In this document: positions 12,668-23,033 of the stretch, piece by piece
How positions within the stretch are numbered: the stretch's first letter is position 1
How the letters are laid out: each line of letters begins with the position of its first letter
From: Microthyrium microscopicum
Lineage: Eukaryota > Ascomycota > Dothideomycetes > Microthyriales > Microthyriaceae
NCBI GenBank assembly: GCA_010405405.1
Contig: MU004236.1
Coordinates: 384,576-448,575 of the forward strand
DNA: 64,000 nt
Reading direction: 5' to 3'
Translations under genes and position numbers: made by a program
Notes under the pieces: model-generated
Told to the model about the DNA's origin: nothing
Database searches by the model: none
Seen by the model: the letters and a program-made list of their open reading frames with translations, nothing else

Positions 12668-15371
12668 CGGGATGTAGGAAGGACTTTGGTGGTGTGTGTC
12701 TAGGATAGAGGCAGAAGATGAGACAGTGAGGATTCTTCCTTGCAGGAACCTGGTCTCTCGATTTCTTGTACCTGGCGATAGCGTGGATGTCTTCGTACAG
12801 TCTAGAGAGTGGTGGGTGAAGAGCCAACGAGAATAGTACACCACTACAAGCAAGTAAGAGCTGATGATCATCAGATCAAAATTAAGATGTTTCAAGAAAT
12901 GCATGGCGGGCATACCTTAGCGTTGCCATGGCACATATCTTTTATCTATCCCCAGCTGGTAGGATTTTTGATGATGTTTCTGCATGCCAAACGGGAGAAA
13001 ACTAGCAGTCCCTAGATCTGCAACAGGCAGGCTGCATAGAGTCTGCATCGTTCCTGAATTGTCTTTTCTTGAAATGGTAAGCATTGCAAATTGCTTTGAT
13101 TACATTCATCAAAGTCCGAAGATAACTGGCTTTGGCATTTTGTCATAAGTAGGGAACCATATTTCCCAAGCAATTACGACATTAAATGAACCATTGGGGT
13201 CCACAACGCCACTTGTATCCTGTCAATGCAAGACATCTTGTCAGTGATTGCGAATTTTATAGTTTGTACTCTAGATGACGGAACATAGGTCGTTTAGGTT
13301 GATGGTGGCTTTCGAATCTTCTGCGATGATCCAGGTTGAAAGTCAACATGTATCTCATTGCAACATAGTGATTGGACAAAGAATCCAAAATAGACCTGGC
13401 AAGACCTTGTGATGCATGAGTTCGGCGAAGTCGGTCCGTAGTAGCGACTTTAAACGGCCAGCCCACTGATGGACCTGCAGCATTAGCCAGGCCTCGCGAG
13501 GGGAAAGCGAACGACTGCGGATATCTGGTCCTTCTCGCATGGCAAATGACAAGCAATCCCCTTGTTTTACTTCCGCAGTCTAATGGCAAATTCGGGAGGC
13601 GTTTTGGGAGTTATCTGGAAGCAGGGAGTGGCTCTGAGTAGGGTGCCTTGGTATCTGGGGTAGTCTATCACGCCCGTGCCATCACATCTGATCTTAGTTG
13701 ACGATACTACTGCTAAGGTAAAAAGACAGCTCCTTCTTCTATCAAGGCTAGGGAAAAGATCAGCTCGATTGGCTGCATCCCCGCCATTGTTTCAATCCGC
13801 GTGAGTATCTTGCAGACTTGCAGAGGATTGCAGGCAGCAAGGTGCAGCAGCTCCTAGTCGACACTCACATGACGATTTGCAAGTCCAGGTCAACCTCCGA
13901 AGATCGGTTTAATTAGGAATGAGTTTATTGGCAAGATAGTGTGTTTGCTCAACATCATACTAAAGAACTGTTGTATTTACACGATGTTATCTGATTCCAA
14001 AGTCAAAAAGATTTGACACTAGCTTTCAGAAGACCCTCAAGAGACGCACTATAGTGTACCAAGAATGGCAGGCACTAGACGACGGTAGAAGAAGGATGGA
14101 AGCGTGGCTTTACAGCCACGCATTTCTCATGGCTAAACATCAACCAGCTGTTGGCACGCGAACCATGAATCCTCTTGAATTCTTTCGCGCTCGAATGTTG
14201 AGAAAAAAACGAGGAGAAATTTTGGTTCCCTGGCAGAAAGATGGTCTACACCCTGATATGAGATACCCGAGCAATGCAGAGTGGACCAAGTATCCAATAG
14301 GTAACTGTGTGAAGATACGTGGGAGCATGGATTGTACTGGATTTGAAACGGCGATGGGTACAGTAGCTGGACGATGGATTCGTACCTTGTGAGCAGCAAA
14401 AGGATGGAGGAGGCTGGACGCGGTGTGGTAAGTACCCGTACACGGTACTTGGCCATTTGGGGCGTTGAGGCCACAGGCATTTTCAGGAATTGACCTCTTA
14501 GGTATCTGATACCCTCGAGGGATGCAATGATGCATGTCCTTCCCCGCAGATCTAGACAGGCAGGCCATAAAAGCGCGTTTGGGTGGAGCAGCTTGCGCCA
14601 AACTGTTATCGTGATAGTCGCTATTTCAGTCTTCCAGTAATGATTGGCAGGTGTCAAGAGCCAAATTTGAAATAGCTGCTAGCTGAAATCTGGAGAATAA
14701 CGTAATCTCAACTTGGAGACGACATCTCGTAGTCTTCTTGGTCAAGGCGCTGGTCCAGGAACCCGCCGTTAAGAACCATTTTAGGTCTGAATGGTTTCAA
14801 AGACTAGCCGCATTAGCACGATGCTCTAAATTTGCACAGCTCCACCAGATGGAGGATGAGGGTGTGAAGCTAGTCCAATGAAGACAAATGCGATAGCAAT
14901 ATTTAAACATGGTTTTCAAGCGAGACAATTGAAGGAGAAAACATCGGTTGCCACGTTCTAACAGCGGCCATGTTTCTGGATGGAACGCTCGCTACCTATT
15001 CCAGGTATTCGCTAAATTATAGCTCATCTCTAAAGTATACTTGTACAGAAGTTGGGGAGGCAGAAGCACATTTACACGAAGACGATAGCGAGCTTCCATG
15101 CGTCTTCGAAAAAGCAGTTCATGAGATGTCGGATATGCGGCAGGTGCAGCGGCCAAAACAGTTATAATATTTGTCTTCGCTTGATAATGATAGGCCAACT
15201 GCTATGGTGACCAACCAGTGGCGTTGGATTAAACTGTCAAGATCTGGTCCGCTAGAATTTAAGTAACGAACGCCAAAATCTGTCGGTACAATGATTGCGC
15301 CAGCACTTGTTGTTAGTGTATCTTCAGAACCACTTACACATCCCAAGGGCGGTGGAGAAAGTCCATAACGC
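12668..15371. other. Gene-poor stretch
   Basis: About 2.7 kb with no convincing gene. Overlapping frames on both strands near 14054-14657 encode unfamiliar, mutually exclusive peptides, and neither has a promising splice partner. Probably old intergenic or decayed repeat DNA bordering the transposon island. Confidence 0.45.
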
Positions 15372-15518
15372 TGATGGCTGAGTTCGTGACAAGCAGAGGA
15401 TCGATGGTTTATTGAAGGGCTGTATTGGTAAAAGATGTTGCTAAAACTATGGTGTTTCTGCAGATCTGGAGATGCTAAATAACCCCTTGTTTACATGTTG
15501 CCCCGTACCTGCCAATCA
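15372..15518 (-). repeat. LTR copy 1 (147 bp)
   Basis: Identical to 16074-16220, with TGAT/ATCA ends. Confidence 0.8.
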
Positions 15519-16073
15519 ACCATCCCAAAAGCTTTCTAAGATCAAGCTTGCCTTGATCTTCTTCGTCTTGGTGGTGAGAAAGGTCGTTGTCGTCCGTCTG
15601 TTCGATCACATTCGAATGTGCATATCGTTGTCGTCGTTCTCAGTTTGCTGAATTCAAGTTCTCTTGCTCACGGAATCACACCGTCTATTGCTCGTCCATC
15701 GTTGAATTCCCATCGTTATCAACTCGTATCAGCTCGCTACCGTACCGCATCGGCGTGCCTCTTATTATGGGTCACCCGTCGGTTCGTCAACATCGTAATC
15801 ATCTTGTCAAAATTCGTCTAGTTGCAGGCCTTGAAGCCGTCTTCGTCCGCTCATTGTATGTGATTTAGGTAGGGGAACTGGCTCTCGTTGGGAAGGTTGC
15901 TTAGATTGAGCCAGGGATGAAAAGGATGTCTTTTGTCTTGATGCTTTTAATGGTTCTGAATGAGGGTAAATCGGTGGCGTGGGTCGTTGTCTATCAGTTC
16001 GACGCCGTGGCTGTTCTAGATTGAGAAGATATTGATATTTTGATCGTGCTTGTCCTCAGAATGATCACCAGTT

Positions 16074-16220
16074 TGATGGCTGAGTTCGTGACAAGCAGAG
16101 GATCGATGGTTTATTGAAGGGCTGTATTGGTAAAAGATGTTGCTAAAACTATGGTGTTTCTGCAGATCTGGAGATGCTAAATAACCCCTTGTTTACATGT
16201 TGCCCCGTACCTGCCAATCA
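16074..16220 (-). repeat. LTR copy 2 (147 bp)
   Basis: Identical to 15372-15518. Followed by ACGC, the same four bases that precede copy 1. Confidence 0.8.
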
Positions 16221-16224
16221 ACGC

Positions 16225-16601
16225 GTTGATATCGTATCTGCCAAGGATTGGAAATGATGGAGGTTGACAATGTTCATGTAGAAGGATGTATTTAAGCAAA
16301 AGCTGCAGCACTAGATCTACTATAAATTCAATGGTGTGACATGAAATCTTCAGCTGCAGGTGCAATTCGACCATCTGCAGATCTTGAATGTGTCTACTTT
16401 TTCGGCTGAGCATGAACCGGAACAAACTAAAGCGACAAGAAAGAAAGAAACTCAGATCTCTAAAGGATTTGATTTTGTGTCTTTTAGTGCGAATACTTCC
16501 GTAAACCTGCATCAGCGCCATGAACTACAGCAGGTACCTAGCTTGACCAATGCTTGAAGGCAAAGGAAATTAAACCACAAAAGCTTCATTTTGTTACCGA
16601 G
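16225..16601. other. Spacer between mobile elements
   Basis: Non-coding. Only short frames are present. It separates the TRIM-like element from the nested inverted-repeat elements. Confidence 0.4.
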
Positions 16602-16610
16602 ATTTGGTTT

Positions 16611-17514
16611 GACCATTATTCCATTCCCACCCCTTAATAATTGATTTCCCACCCTTTTTCTTAGTTTCCCACCCCTCTCACTAAGCTTAGTAGCTTTCCT
16701 TACTAAATTAGTGAGAACTTGCTTTCGTAGAGAAAAGGCTTCGGGAGGTTACTTTGATTCTATGCCTCTTGCTACCAGCATTTTAACAGCCTTATCTTGA
16801 TACGTTAACCTACCTTTTAAAATACTTATTACACAATGGTTAGGTATCGTAACAAAATTCTGAAAAGGCTAAAAGATAGACAAGAAGCTATTCTATAAGC
16901 TTATGTTTTAAAACTCTTAGTATTTAATACTCTTGGTAGAGATAGATAGCGACATAGATAGCGTTTTCAGGAGGGGTGGGAAACTAAGAAAAAGGGTGGG
17001 AAATTAATTGTTAGGGGGTGGGAATGGAATACAGTGTTATCAGAGTTATCTTCACCCACCCCTTGAAAACGTAAAATGGGGCTTCAGGCCGTGATTGGGT
17101 GGATCTTCGGGGCGCGATGGGCGTTACAGTGCAAATTTGTAGGGCGCCTCCCGGTCGCGGCCCATTAGCAGCCCCTGAAAACCATCCTTCCTAAATACCA
17201 CATCTTGGGTCGCTTTTGAAGCCATATTCGCGACGCAAAGAGCAAGATTCTAGTACTAAAAACTACTCGCTACTAGCTTTAAGATATATTAGAACACTAA
17301 AATTTAGGATATTTAACAAAGATTTAGCTTCAGAACCGATAATATTGTTGTTTGGGAAGATGATGGAGTTGGTAAGATTAATCCAAGAGGGTACGCCGCT
17401 AAATTTGCATACTAACGTACTCTTTAGATCTTTCCGCCCTCCAATCAGGCCCTGAAGCGCCATTTTATAAATTTAGGGGGGGGTGAAGATAACCCTGATA
17501 ACACTGTAACGGTC
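16611..17514. mobile_element. Mutator-like MITE, interrupted by a second element
   Basis: Left end GACCATTATTCCATTCCC; the right end is its inverted copy with one difference (GACCGTTATTCC), but it is split by the element at 17032-17508. Removing that insert gives a 427-bp element. Arms of about 65 bp are inverted and each contains three copies of a TTCCCACCC-type motif. A perfect 9-bp direct repeat ATTTGGTTT occurs at 16602-16610 and, after also removing the element at 17518-17883, directly after the right end; a 9-bp duplication is the hallmark of Mutator-like transposition. No transposase is encoded, so it was mobilised in trans. Confidence 0.75.
17032..17506. mobile_element. Tc1/mariner-type MITE nested in the right arm of the 16611 element
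   Basis: Begins CAGTGTTATCAGAGTTATC and ends with the inverse (GATAACCCTGATAACACTG). The inverted repeats are about 27 bp with one or two differences. It is flanked by TA on both sides (17030-17031 and 17507-17508). A TA target and a CAGTG end are typical of Tc1/mariner. The 475-bp interior has no transposase. It sits exactly within the TTA of the outer element's right terminal repeat. Confidence 0.8.
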
Positions 17515-17517
17515 ATT

Positions 17518-17880
17518 GGGCAGCGTTAGCAGTTCTGTTTGGTGCAGGATTTGTGCACAATTTGGGCAGAGTATAATTTGGATCTAAACTATAAGCAGCC
17601 GTAGCGGACGCCTCTAAAAGCCTCAAGCATTTTATAAAACAAGGTGAGGTCAGCTAGTGGAAACCTATAAGCCAATGATTCTGGCTTATATTATAGTCTA
17701 GCTAAGAGTAGCTAGACATAACGGCTATCTGGCGCTAAAAGTGAGCCAAAATCCTGCGTTAGTCGCTTTTGCTGAGCTCTAGCGCCATTTGCAGCATTTT
17801 GGCAGATTAACCAGAAGAGGAAGAGATCTGATCCTCTGGAGTTCTCCGAAGGGGCACGATTTGGGCTGCTAACGCTGCCC
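17518..17880. mobile_element. 363-bp inverted-repeat element with 3-bp target duplication
   Basis: Perfect terminal inverted repeats GGGCAGCGTTAGCAG / CTGCTAACGCTGCCC flank a non-coding interior that also holds an inverted GGCGCTA. The flanks are ATT on both sides (17515-17517 and 17881-17883). Removing the element and one ATT restores the 9-bp duplication of the outer Mutator-like element, which independently supports these boundaries. A 3-bp duplication suggests PIF/Harbinger type, although ATT is not the usual TWA, so the class is tentative. Confidence 0.65.
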
Positions 17881-17889
17881 ATTTGGTTT

Positions 17890-18568
17890 CTCATAGCAGT
17901 TGGAAATCAGCGATTGGGAACCAATGGTAGGGCGTCGACGGCTAGATTAAGCAGCCGAGCCTGTGCTCCCACGTGGCTCTCCACCAGAGTGTCTTGTCTT
18001 TTTTTATGCCAGAGCTCAGGGCAAGTAGAGTCTCGGAGAGCTGCTCCATCCAGAAGTCCACTAATCGGATCAGGAACTCAATTGTAACTTGCCAGAGGCA
18101 CCGCTAGGTTGCAGCTATATCACAGCAATTATCATCTGGGGAATGCTAAACACAAACGGAAACACGTCAAAGTTCCCGCTGTACCTAACCTCTAGACCCA
18201 AGAGCCCTTCTTACCGTCGTGCCGCCTTACCGATATGAATTGATAACTCTATCCAGACGTCCGTTTTCGTATCCTGGCCAATATCAGCCAACGAGATCGA
18301 CTTGTACCTGCGCTATGCGAACCTGCGACTTGCGACTTGCGACATGCGACCCTTTGGCGGCCTTCAGGTCCTGTAAGATCCAAAGACATGTTGAAGCGCT
18401 CGCTTCGTTTGAGATGTTTTGATTCAGCACAGATTGGGCCTTTCCGCCTAACGCACCTGCAACACTTTTCCAAAAACGGAAAGCTTCAGCGAGTTGTTAT
18501 CATCTGTCTCGCGGCTAGGTATGATTTTCTCTATTGCTTGCAAAAAGCTGGTTCCATGGAGTTACGTA
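17890..18568. other. Spacer between TIR elements
   Basis: No supported gene. Contains a short tandem heptamer, TGCGACT, at about 18324-18350. Overlapping frames on the two strands are unfamiliar. Confidence 0.4.
18324..18350. repeat. Short tandem heptamer (TGCGACT)n
   Basis: About four degenerate copies of TGCGACT in a row. Simple repeat with no inferred function. Confidence 0.6.
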
Positions 18569-18577
18569 GTTCAGAAT

Positions 18578-19407
18578 GGCCAATGTTAATCCGCCACCCC
18601 AAAATCACTATCCCGCCACCCTGAAATCACTATCCCGCCTCCATTGCTTTAATTAGTAGGCTATATCTAAATAGGCTATGGTTTCTATAGTTTAGGCTAG
18701 AAGTAAGTATAATCTAGCTATATAGGGATAGTTAGTAAATAAAATTCTATAAATATCTTCTCTATTTAGTAGTATTTACTAACCTAAAATAGCTAAAAGA
18801 AGAAATCTAGATTATAGCGCTAAACCTAAGATCTAACGCTATAACCTTAATATTTTCTTTCTAAATAGAGTTAGTACTTTTTAAATAGGTTTAGTACTTT
18901 ATTATAAGTACGTAGCTAGAGTTTATTTTTATTTAATTAGTTTACCTACTATAGGCTACTTTACTTAACTATTCTAAGAGAAACTTATAGTTATAAGCTA
19001 CTATTATAATAGCTATTTTAACTACTTTAAACTAATTTAAAAGTAGAAAATATTTATAGAATATAACTTTACTAACTATTCTCTATTTATTTTATTTTTA
19101 TATATTACTAACCTATCTTTATAACTATAAACTAATACCTCTATTACGAATAATAAGATAGTTATATTAAATATATTCTAATTTCGTTATTTACTAGAAT
19201 AATCTTTTAAATTATAGAGTTAATTTATAGCTTTAATAGATAGTAACTACTCTTTTTAAGGTGAGAGGTACTTAGTCTTTATAACTATTAATCTCTATCG
19301 TATTTTCCTATTTAGGACTAGCCTAGATCTTTATATTACTATGGAGGCGGGATAGTGATTTCAGGGTGGCGGGATAGTGATTTTAGGGTGGCGGATTAAC
19401 ATTGGCC
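18578..19407. mobile_element. Mutator-like non-autonomous element, 830 bp, AT-rich core
   Basis: Terminal inverted repeats of 66 bp begin GGCCAATGTTAATCCGCC and differ at a single base between the two ends. Each arm contains two copies of an AATCACTATCCCGCC motif. The element is flanked by a perfect 9-bp target duplication GTTCAGAAT (18569-18577 and 19408-19416), diagnostic of Mutator-like elements. The interior from about 18640 to 19340 is extremely AT-rich, built of TA, TAG and CTA steps, with no open frame. The ends resemble those of the element at 16611. Confidence 0.85.
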
Positions 19408-19416
19408 GTTCAGAAT

Positions 19417-20924
19417 CCTACCAGAGAAAACAACCATCCAAGCGTTGTGCACCGACATTCTTTCAGTCGCGCCTGCCTTTCCCTGCCAGGCTGTGCATTT
19501 ATCCAATTGCTACTTTGGTGTTGTTTTATGCAATAATATTGTCCACCTCATCTGTGATTTCCCAAAAGAAACATCATCTAGGGTTCATTGAAGGAGATAG
19601 CATAAACCTAGCATGTTATGCGGTACTGCCCGGGAGAGACCTGTCAAATTCCATGTCAAAATTTCGTCCTGGCAAGCACGCAGGGTTTGACATTCAAGTC
19701 CACACACATTTAACGGTGATGGGCAGACTAGAGCGAAAATGGCGAGATGGCAGCCGCCTCATCAACGCCTTGCGGACACAACATCGGTTGAGCAGTTCGG
19801 CTGATACAGATCAGCAGCAAGTGGTTTGCGGATAAAAGTCTAAAGACATTCTGGAACGGGCGTGGAAGGTGCGTATAGTGCGAGGCCGTCAATTGGGCGT
19901 TCGCCTGGAGAAAGTGAGTGGCGTTGACGAACACCCTCTCTGATGTCTCGATGCGGTTTCTGGCAGCAGGTTTGACATCATGGCTTCTGACATGGCGTAC
20001 ACCTGGGTCGAAATCTCGCAGGCTAGCAGCGAGGCGCTCAAGCATGGCCGTCTCTCTAATCTCCCCGGCTGGAATTCTTGGAGTGCTAGACAACGCTCGA
20101 CAGGGCACCCAGCTTGTGTCAAAGCCTGAAGGTTCAAGGTCGACGACCTGAAACGAAGATGCGGAGCCTGCGCAAGAGCTGCAGAGTGCAGACGTGCAGA
20201 CGTGCAGATGCACTGTGCCCACTGCCCACAAACTTGACGAGAGACTACAACCACGAAGAGACTAGAGTTGTTGTATGATGGGATTGATGGCGTCGACGGT
20301 AGGGTCACTGCTGCTCTCGTACCTGGGTACCTTGCGGAGTTGTGGTGGCTCGCTGTGGTGCCATGCTGCCCGCCTCCTCTCTCGAGACTGGAGCGTACCA
20401 TAATCCATGAAGCATCCTACCAAGCATCCTGCATCTTGATGCCCGTGTGTACCTAAGTGTGCTTCCATGGATAGCCCTTGTCTCCCCGCAACGTTGAATT
20501 CGACCATAGTTTTCGGACCTGCCTACAAAGTACGTGCTGAGCATGCTCCTACATGATCTGCACCAGGATCCCTCGTTCCCTCCCTAGTACTTTCCTAGTA
20601 CTTTCTTGACTATCCTAGTACTTCCCTGCAAAGTCCCAGTCTCAACGTTCGCGGTACTGGTTAAGAACTTCTTATGTGGACATGCTATCGCTCCAGATTC
20701 TCAAGATTCTCATCCACCTACCCTGAAAGTATTATCATTCTTTCCATCTTCATAAACCACCATCCTCTTCTGTCCAACTGCCTGGCACATCAAGTCTACT
20801 TCCGTCTTCACCTCTTCTCTTCTTGTACTCCGTGCGCTGCCCAGACTGTAGGAGCCTGTCCCATTTAATATACTCAGCCTGTCTCTCCAGGCTCTCCCCG
20901 AAGATCCAATATACTTCTGCATCA
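19417..20924. other. Intergenic plus probable long 5' leader of the bZIP gene
   Basis: No gene recognised. Overlapping minus-strand frames at 19728-20401 are unfamiliar and compete with each other. A tandem CCTAGTACTTTC motif lies at 20583-20625. The final 250 bases are pyrimidine-rich, typical of a fungal promoter and leader. Confidence 0.4.
20583..20625. repeat. Tandem CCTAGTACTTTC motif
   Basis: Two adjacent 12-bp copies and a third, slightly separated and degenerate copy, about 300 bases upstream of the bZIP start codon. Could be regulatory or neutral. Confidence 0.5.
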
Positions 20925-22337
20925 ATGATTTCCATTCAAGTTCCTCACTTTATGAGCCATCAGCAACCCTTCTATAACCCCATGTCTCATCCCGCCTTTC
21001 TCAATGGCATGTCGGCAATTCCAAAGCCTGCTTCCGCTTCGTCGGACAGCAAGGCCAACAAGCCGTGCAGCCCAGGAGCAAAGAGACGACCCTCACGCGC
21101 TGGAACTCGCAGTGTCGCTACATTGACGGCTGCACAGCTCGAACGCAAACGTGCAAACGACAGGGAGTAAGTTTATTGCAATTAAAGTTGAAGATGTTTA
21201 AAGTTTTGTTCGGCTCTAACCGTCGATTTAGGGCTCAACGGGCCATTCGGCAACGAACCAAGGACCACATTGATTCCCTGGAGCGCAGGATTTCAGAACT
21301 CACGTCAACCAGCGATATCAGTGCCAGACTCGCTCAAGCTCTCCAACGCAATGAAGAACTCGAACAGGAAAACAAAATCCTCAGATCCCGTCTTAATCAA
21401 GCGGTGACAGCCATGGCTGAAGGCAATCGTACGTTTCCCAACTTTTCTTCTTCACCTTCAGCCCATATGCAGTTGGACCAGGTGAACACGAGCCCAGTGA
21501 GCACCAGAAACTTGTCTGCAGAAGTATTTGTAGATGTAGTTGGGAGCATTTCGCCAAAGTGGTGATCTGGGAGCTCGGTTCCGTGCTGGGGTGTCCGCGT
21601 GGTTGCTGGGTCTAGTTGGCACCGCTTCTGCATGCATCCGCAAAAAGTAATATACGATATCGTCTGATCTTTGGCTAATTGTTCTTTTCAATACAGCAAT
21701 CAGTCCAGAAATGCTCACAGGTCCAACATCGCCCACAAGACGATTGCGCATAACCACTCGCTCCTCGTCAGTGCCAACAGTGCCGCGATCAATACCGAAC
21801 TCTGCCATTCAAACGTCGCATGCTATGCAGCAGCAACAAGACCATTGGAATCAATCTGCGTTCCATAGCCCCACATCTGGTGTTGATCGATCGCCATCTC
21901 TCGCCGATGTATCGCCAGTCTCAACATCAATCCGATGGGCACCACACCCGCATCCCAGCCCTGCATTGTCAGATCAAGGCGGAGTTGACCCTAATACCGG
22001 CTGCCCACAGCCCTCACCAGTCAACTTTAACTACATGCTCGACAATGGCCGCTCAATATCCTACTCCCCCGCCTCAGACCCCTCAATGATGCAACAATTT
22101 TCCCAAGCAGGCGGCCACGATCACTCGCACGCTTTTGCGTCCCATTCACAGTCACAAATGTCGGCGCCAATCCCATCGCCAGCATATACCCAGTATCCCG
22201 CAACACCACAATCATTTATTGCTACATCCCCTCATGAAGCCGATGCTAGTCTGCAGCATCTTATGAGCCAGCAATCGCCTGTCGAGGCACAACCTATTAT
22301 GTATAGCATGCCTACCAACAGCATCAAGGAGGAATAA
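20925..22337 (+). CDS. bZIP transcription factor, atypical fungal type
   Basis: Three exons, 20925-21166, 21232-21428 and 21697-22337, join in phase to give 359 residues. The basic region KRANDREAQRAIRQRTK (residues 75-91) is followed by a leucine-zipper-like coiled coil (about 92-142). The basic region departs from the canonical N-x2-AA-x2-C/S-R pattern but matches a filamentous-fungal bZIP subgroup that shares NDREAQRAIR. Intron 1 falls inside the basic region, between DRE and AQR. The C-terminal 200 residues are Ser/Pro/Gln/His-rich, as in an activation domain, and end in KEE. Intron 2 (268 nt) is long. A nuclear regulator is expected; target genes are unknown. Confidence 0.9.
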
Positions 22338-23033
22338 GGTTGATAATGCAGGATTATCTAGCGCTTGGAGTTTGGATCATATGAACAAAATACCCCCTTC
22401 CCTACATATTCAATCTAATGTTTCATTTCAATTTATTCTGGCCGAGTCAAATCATTTGGTGGGAGTTGTTTGTTTTGGATGGAGTTCATCATGCCTATTA
22501 CCACACTATTACAGGCTTTGCAGCACGGGACGGAGCGAGTAGGGAGAAAAGGTTCGCATATGTTATGCTTTTTGTTGACCAAACGGTCGGGACTGAGGGG
22601 CATATTAGGAATAAGGTTATTTGCATTGGGATATCTGCAATGATTGCTTTTATGTCTCCATACTTTGTAGCGCTTGGTATGGTGTGTTTTCCTTAATTTA
22701 ACCTGTCATGGGTCTACATCCTCAATGATACCACGCCTTGTTATTGATTCTTCAACCCAACGTTTCTCACCCAATACACCGCAAGTGGTTCTGACATGTC
22801 GTTAAAATAAAGTAACCACGTGTGCGGTTGACGGGAAGAAAACGTGGCAGCGGTGCTCTAAATTCCAATGCTCCTTCCATCGTGGGCCATAGCATGGCTT
22901 TTGAGGCAGGAGCAGACTGCACGCGCGTAGAAGGAAGGAGGACCCTGGATTGATGACAGTCCCCTCAGACAACATCCCAATTGCTTGTATACATTCTTCG
23001 CTGTAGCCAAAGTATTCTACCACCACCTCAATC
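22338..23033. other. Convergent intergenic region
   Basis: 3' flanks of the bZIP gene (+) and the oxygenase gene (-). No gene seen. Confidence 0.5.

Larger units (their letters stand above)
15372..16220 (-). mobile_element. Non-autonomous LTR element (TRIM-like), 849 bp
   Basis: Two identical 147-bp direct repeats (15372-15518 and 16074-16220) start TGAT and end ATCA, the TG..CA form of LTRs. They enclose 555 bp without a gag or pol frame. The element is flanked by the 4-bp duplication ACGC (15368-15371 and 16221-16224). On the minus strand the base run just inside the 5' LTR is AACTGGTGATCATTC, which contains the TGG expected of a tRNA primer-binding site, and a purine-rich GGGATGG precedes the other LTR; hence the minus orientation is preferred. 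Identical LTRs imply recent insertion. A segmental tandem duplication is the alternative, but the target duplication argues against it. Confidence 0.7.

Noticed and set aside
14054-14657. Competing plus and minus frames of 112-174 codons
   Set aside because: Mutually overlapping, unfamiliar, and without splice partners or start context; not reported as genes.
16619-17029. Initial reading of the outer MITE as a TA-flanked Tc1/mariner element ending at GAATGGAA
   Set aside because: Removing the nested elements extends the inverted ends to GACC and reveals a perfect 9-bp duplication, which fits better than the shared TA, now explained by the inner element.
19728-20401. Two overlapping minus-strand frames of about 170 codons
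   Set aside because: Different frames over the same bases with Ser/Arg/Cys-biased peptides and no family features.
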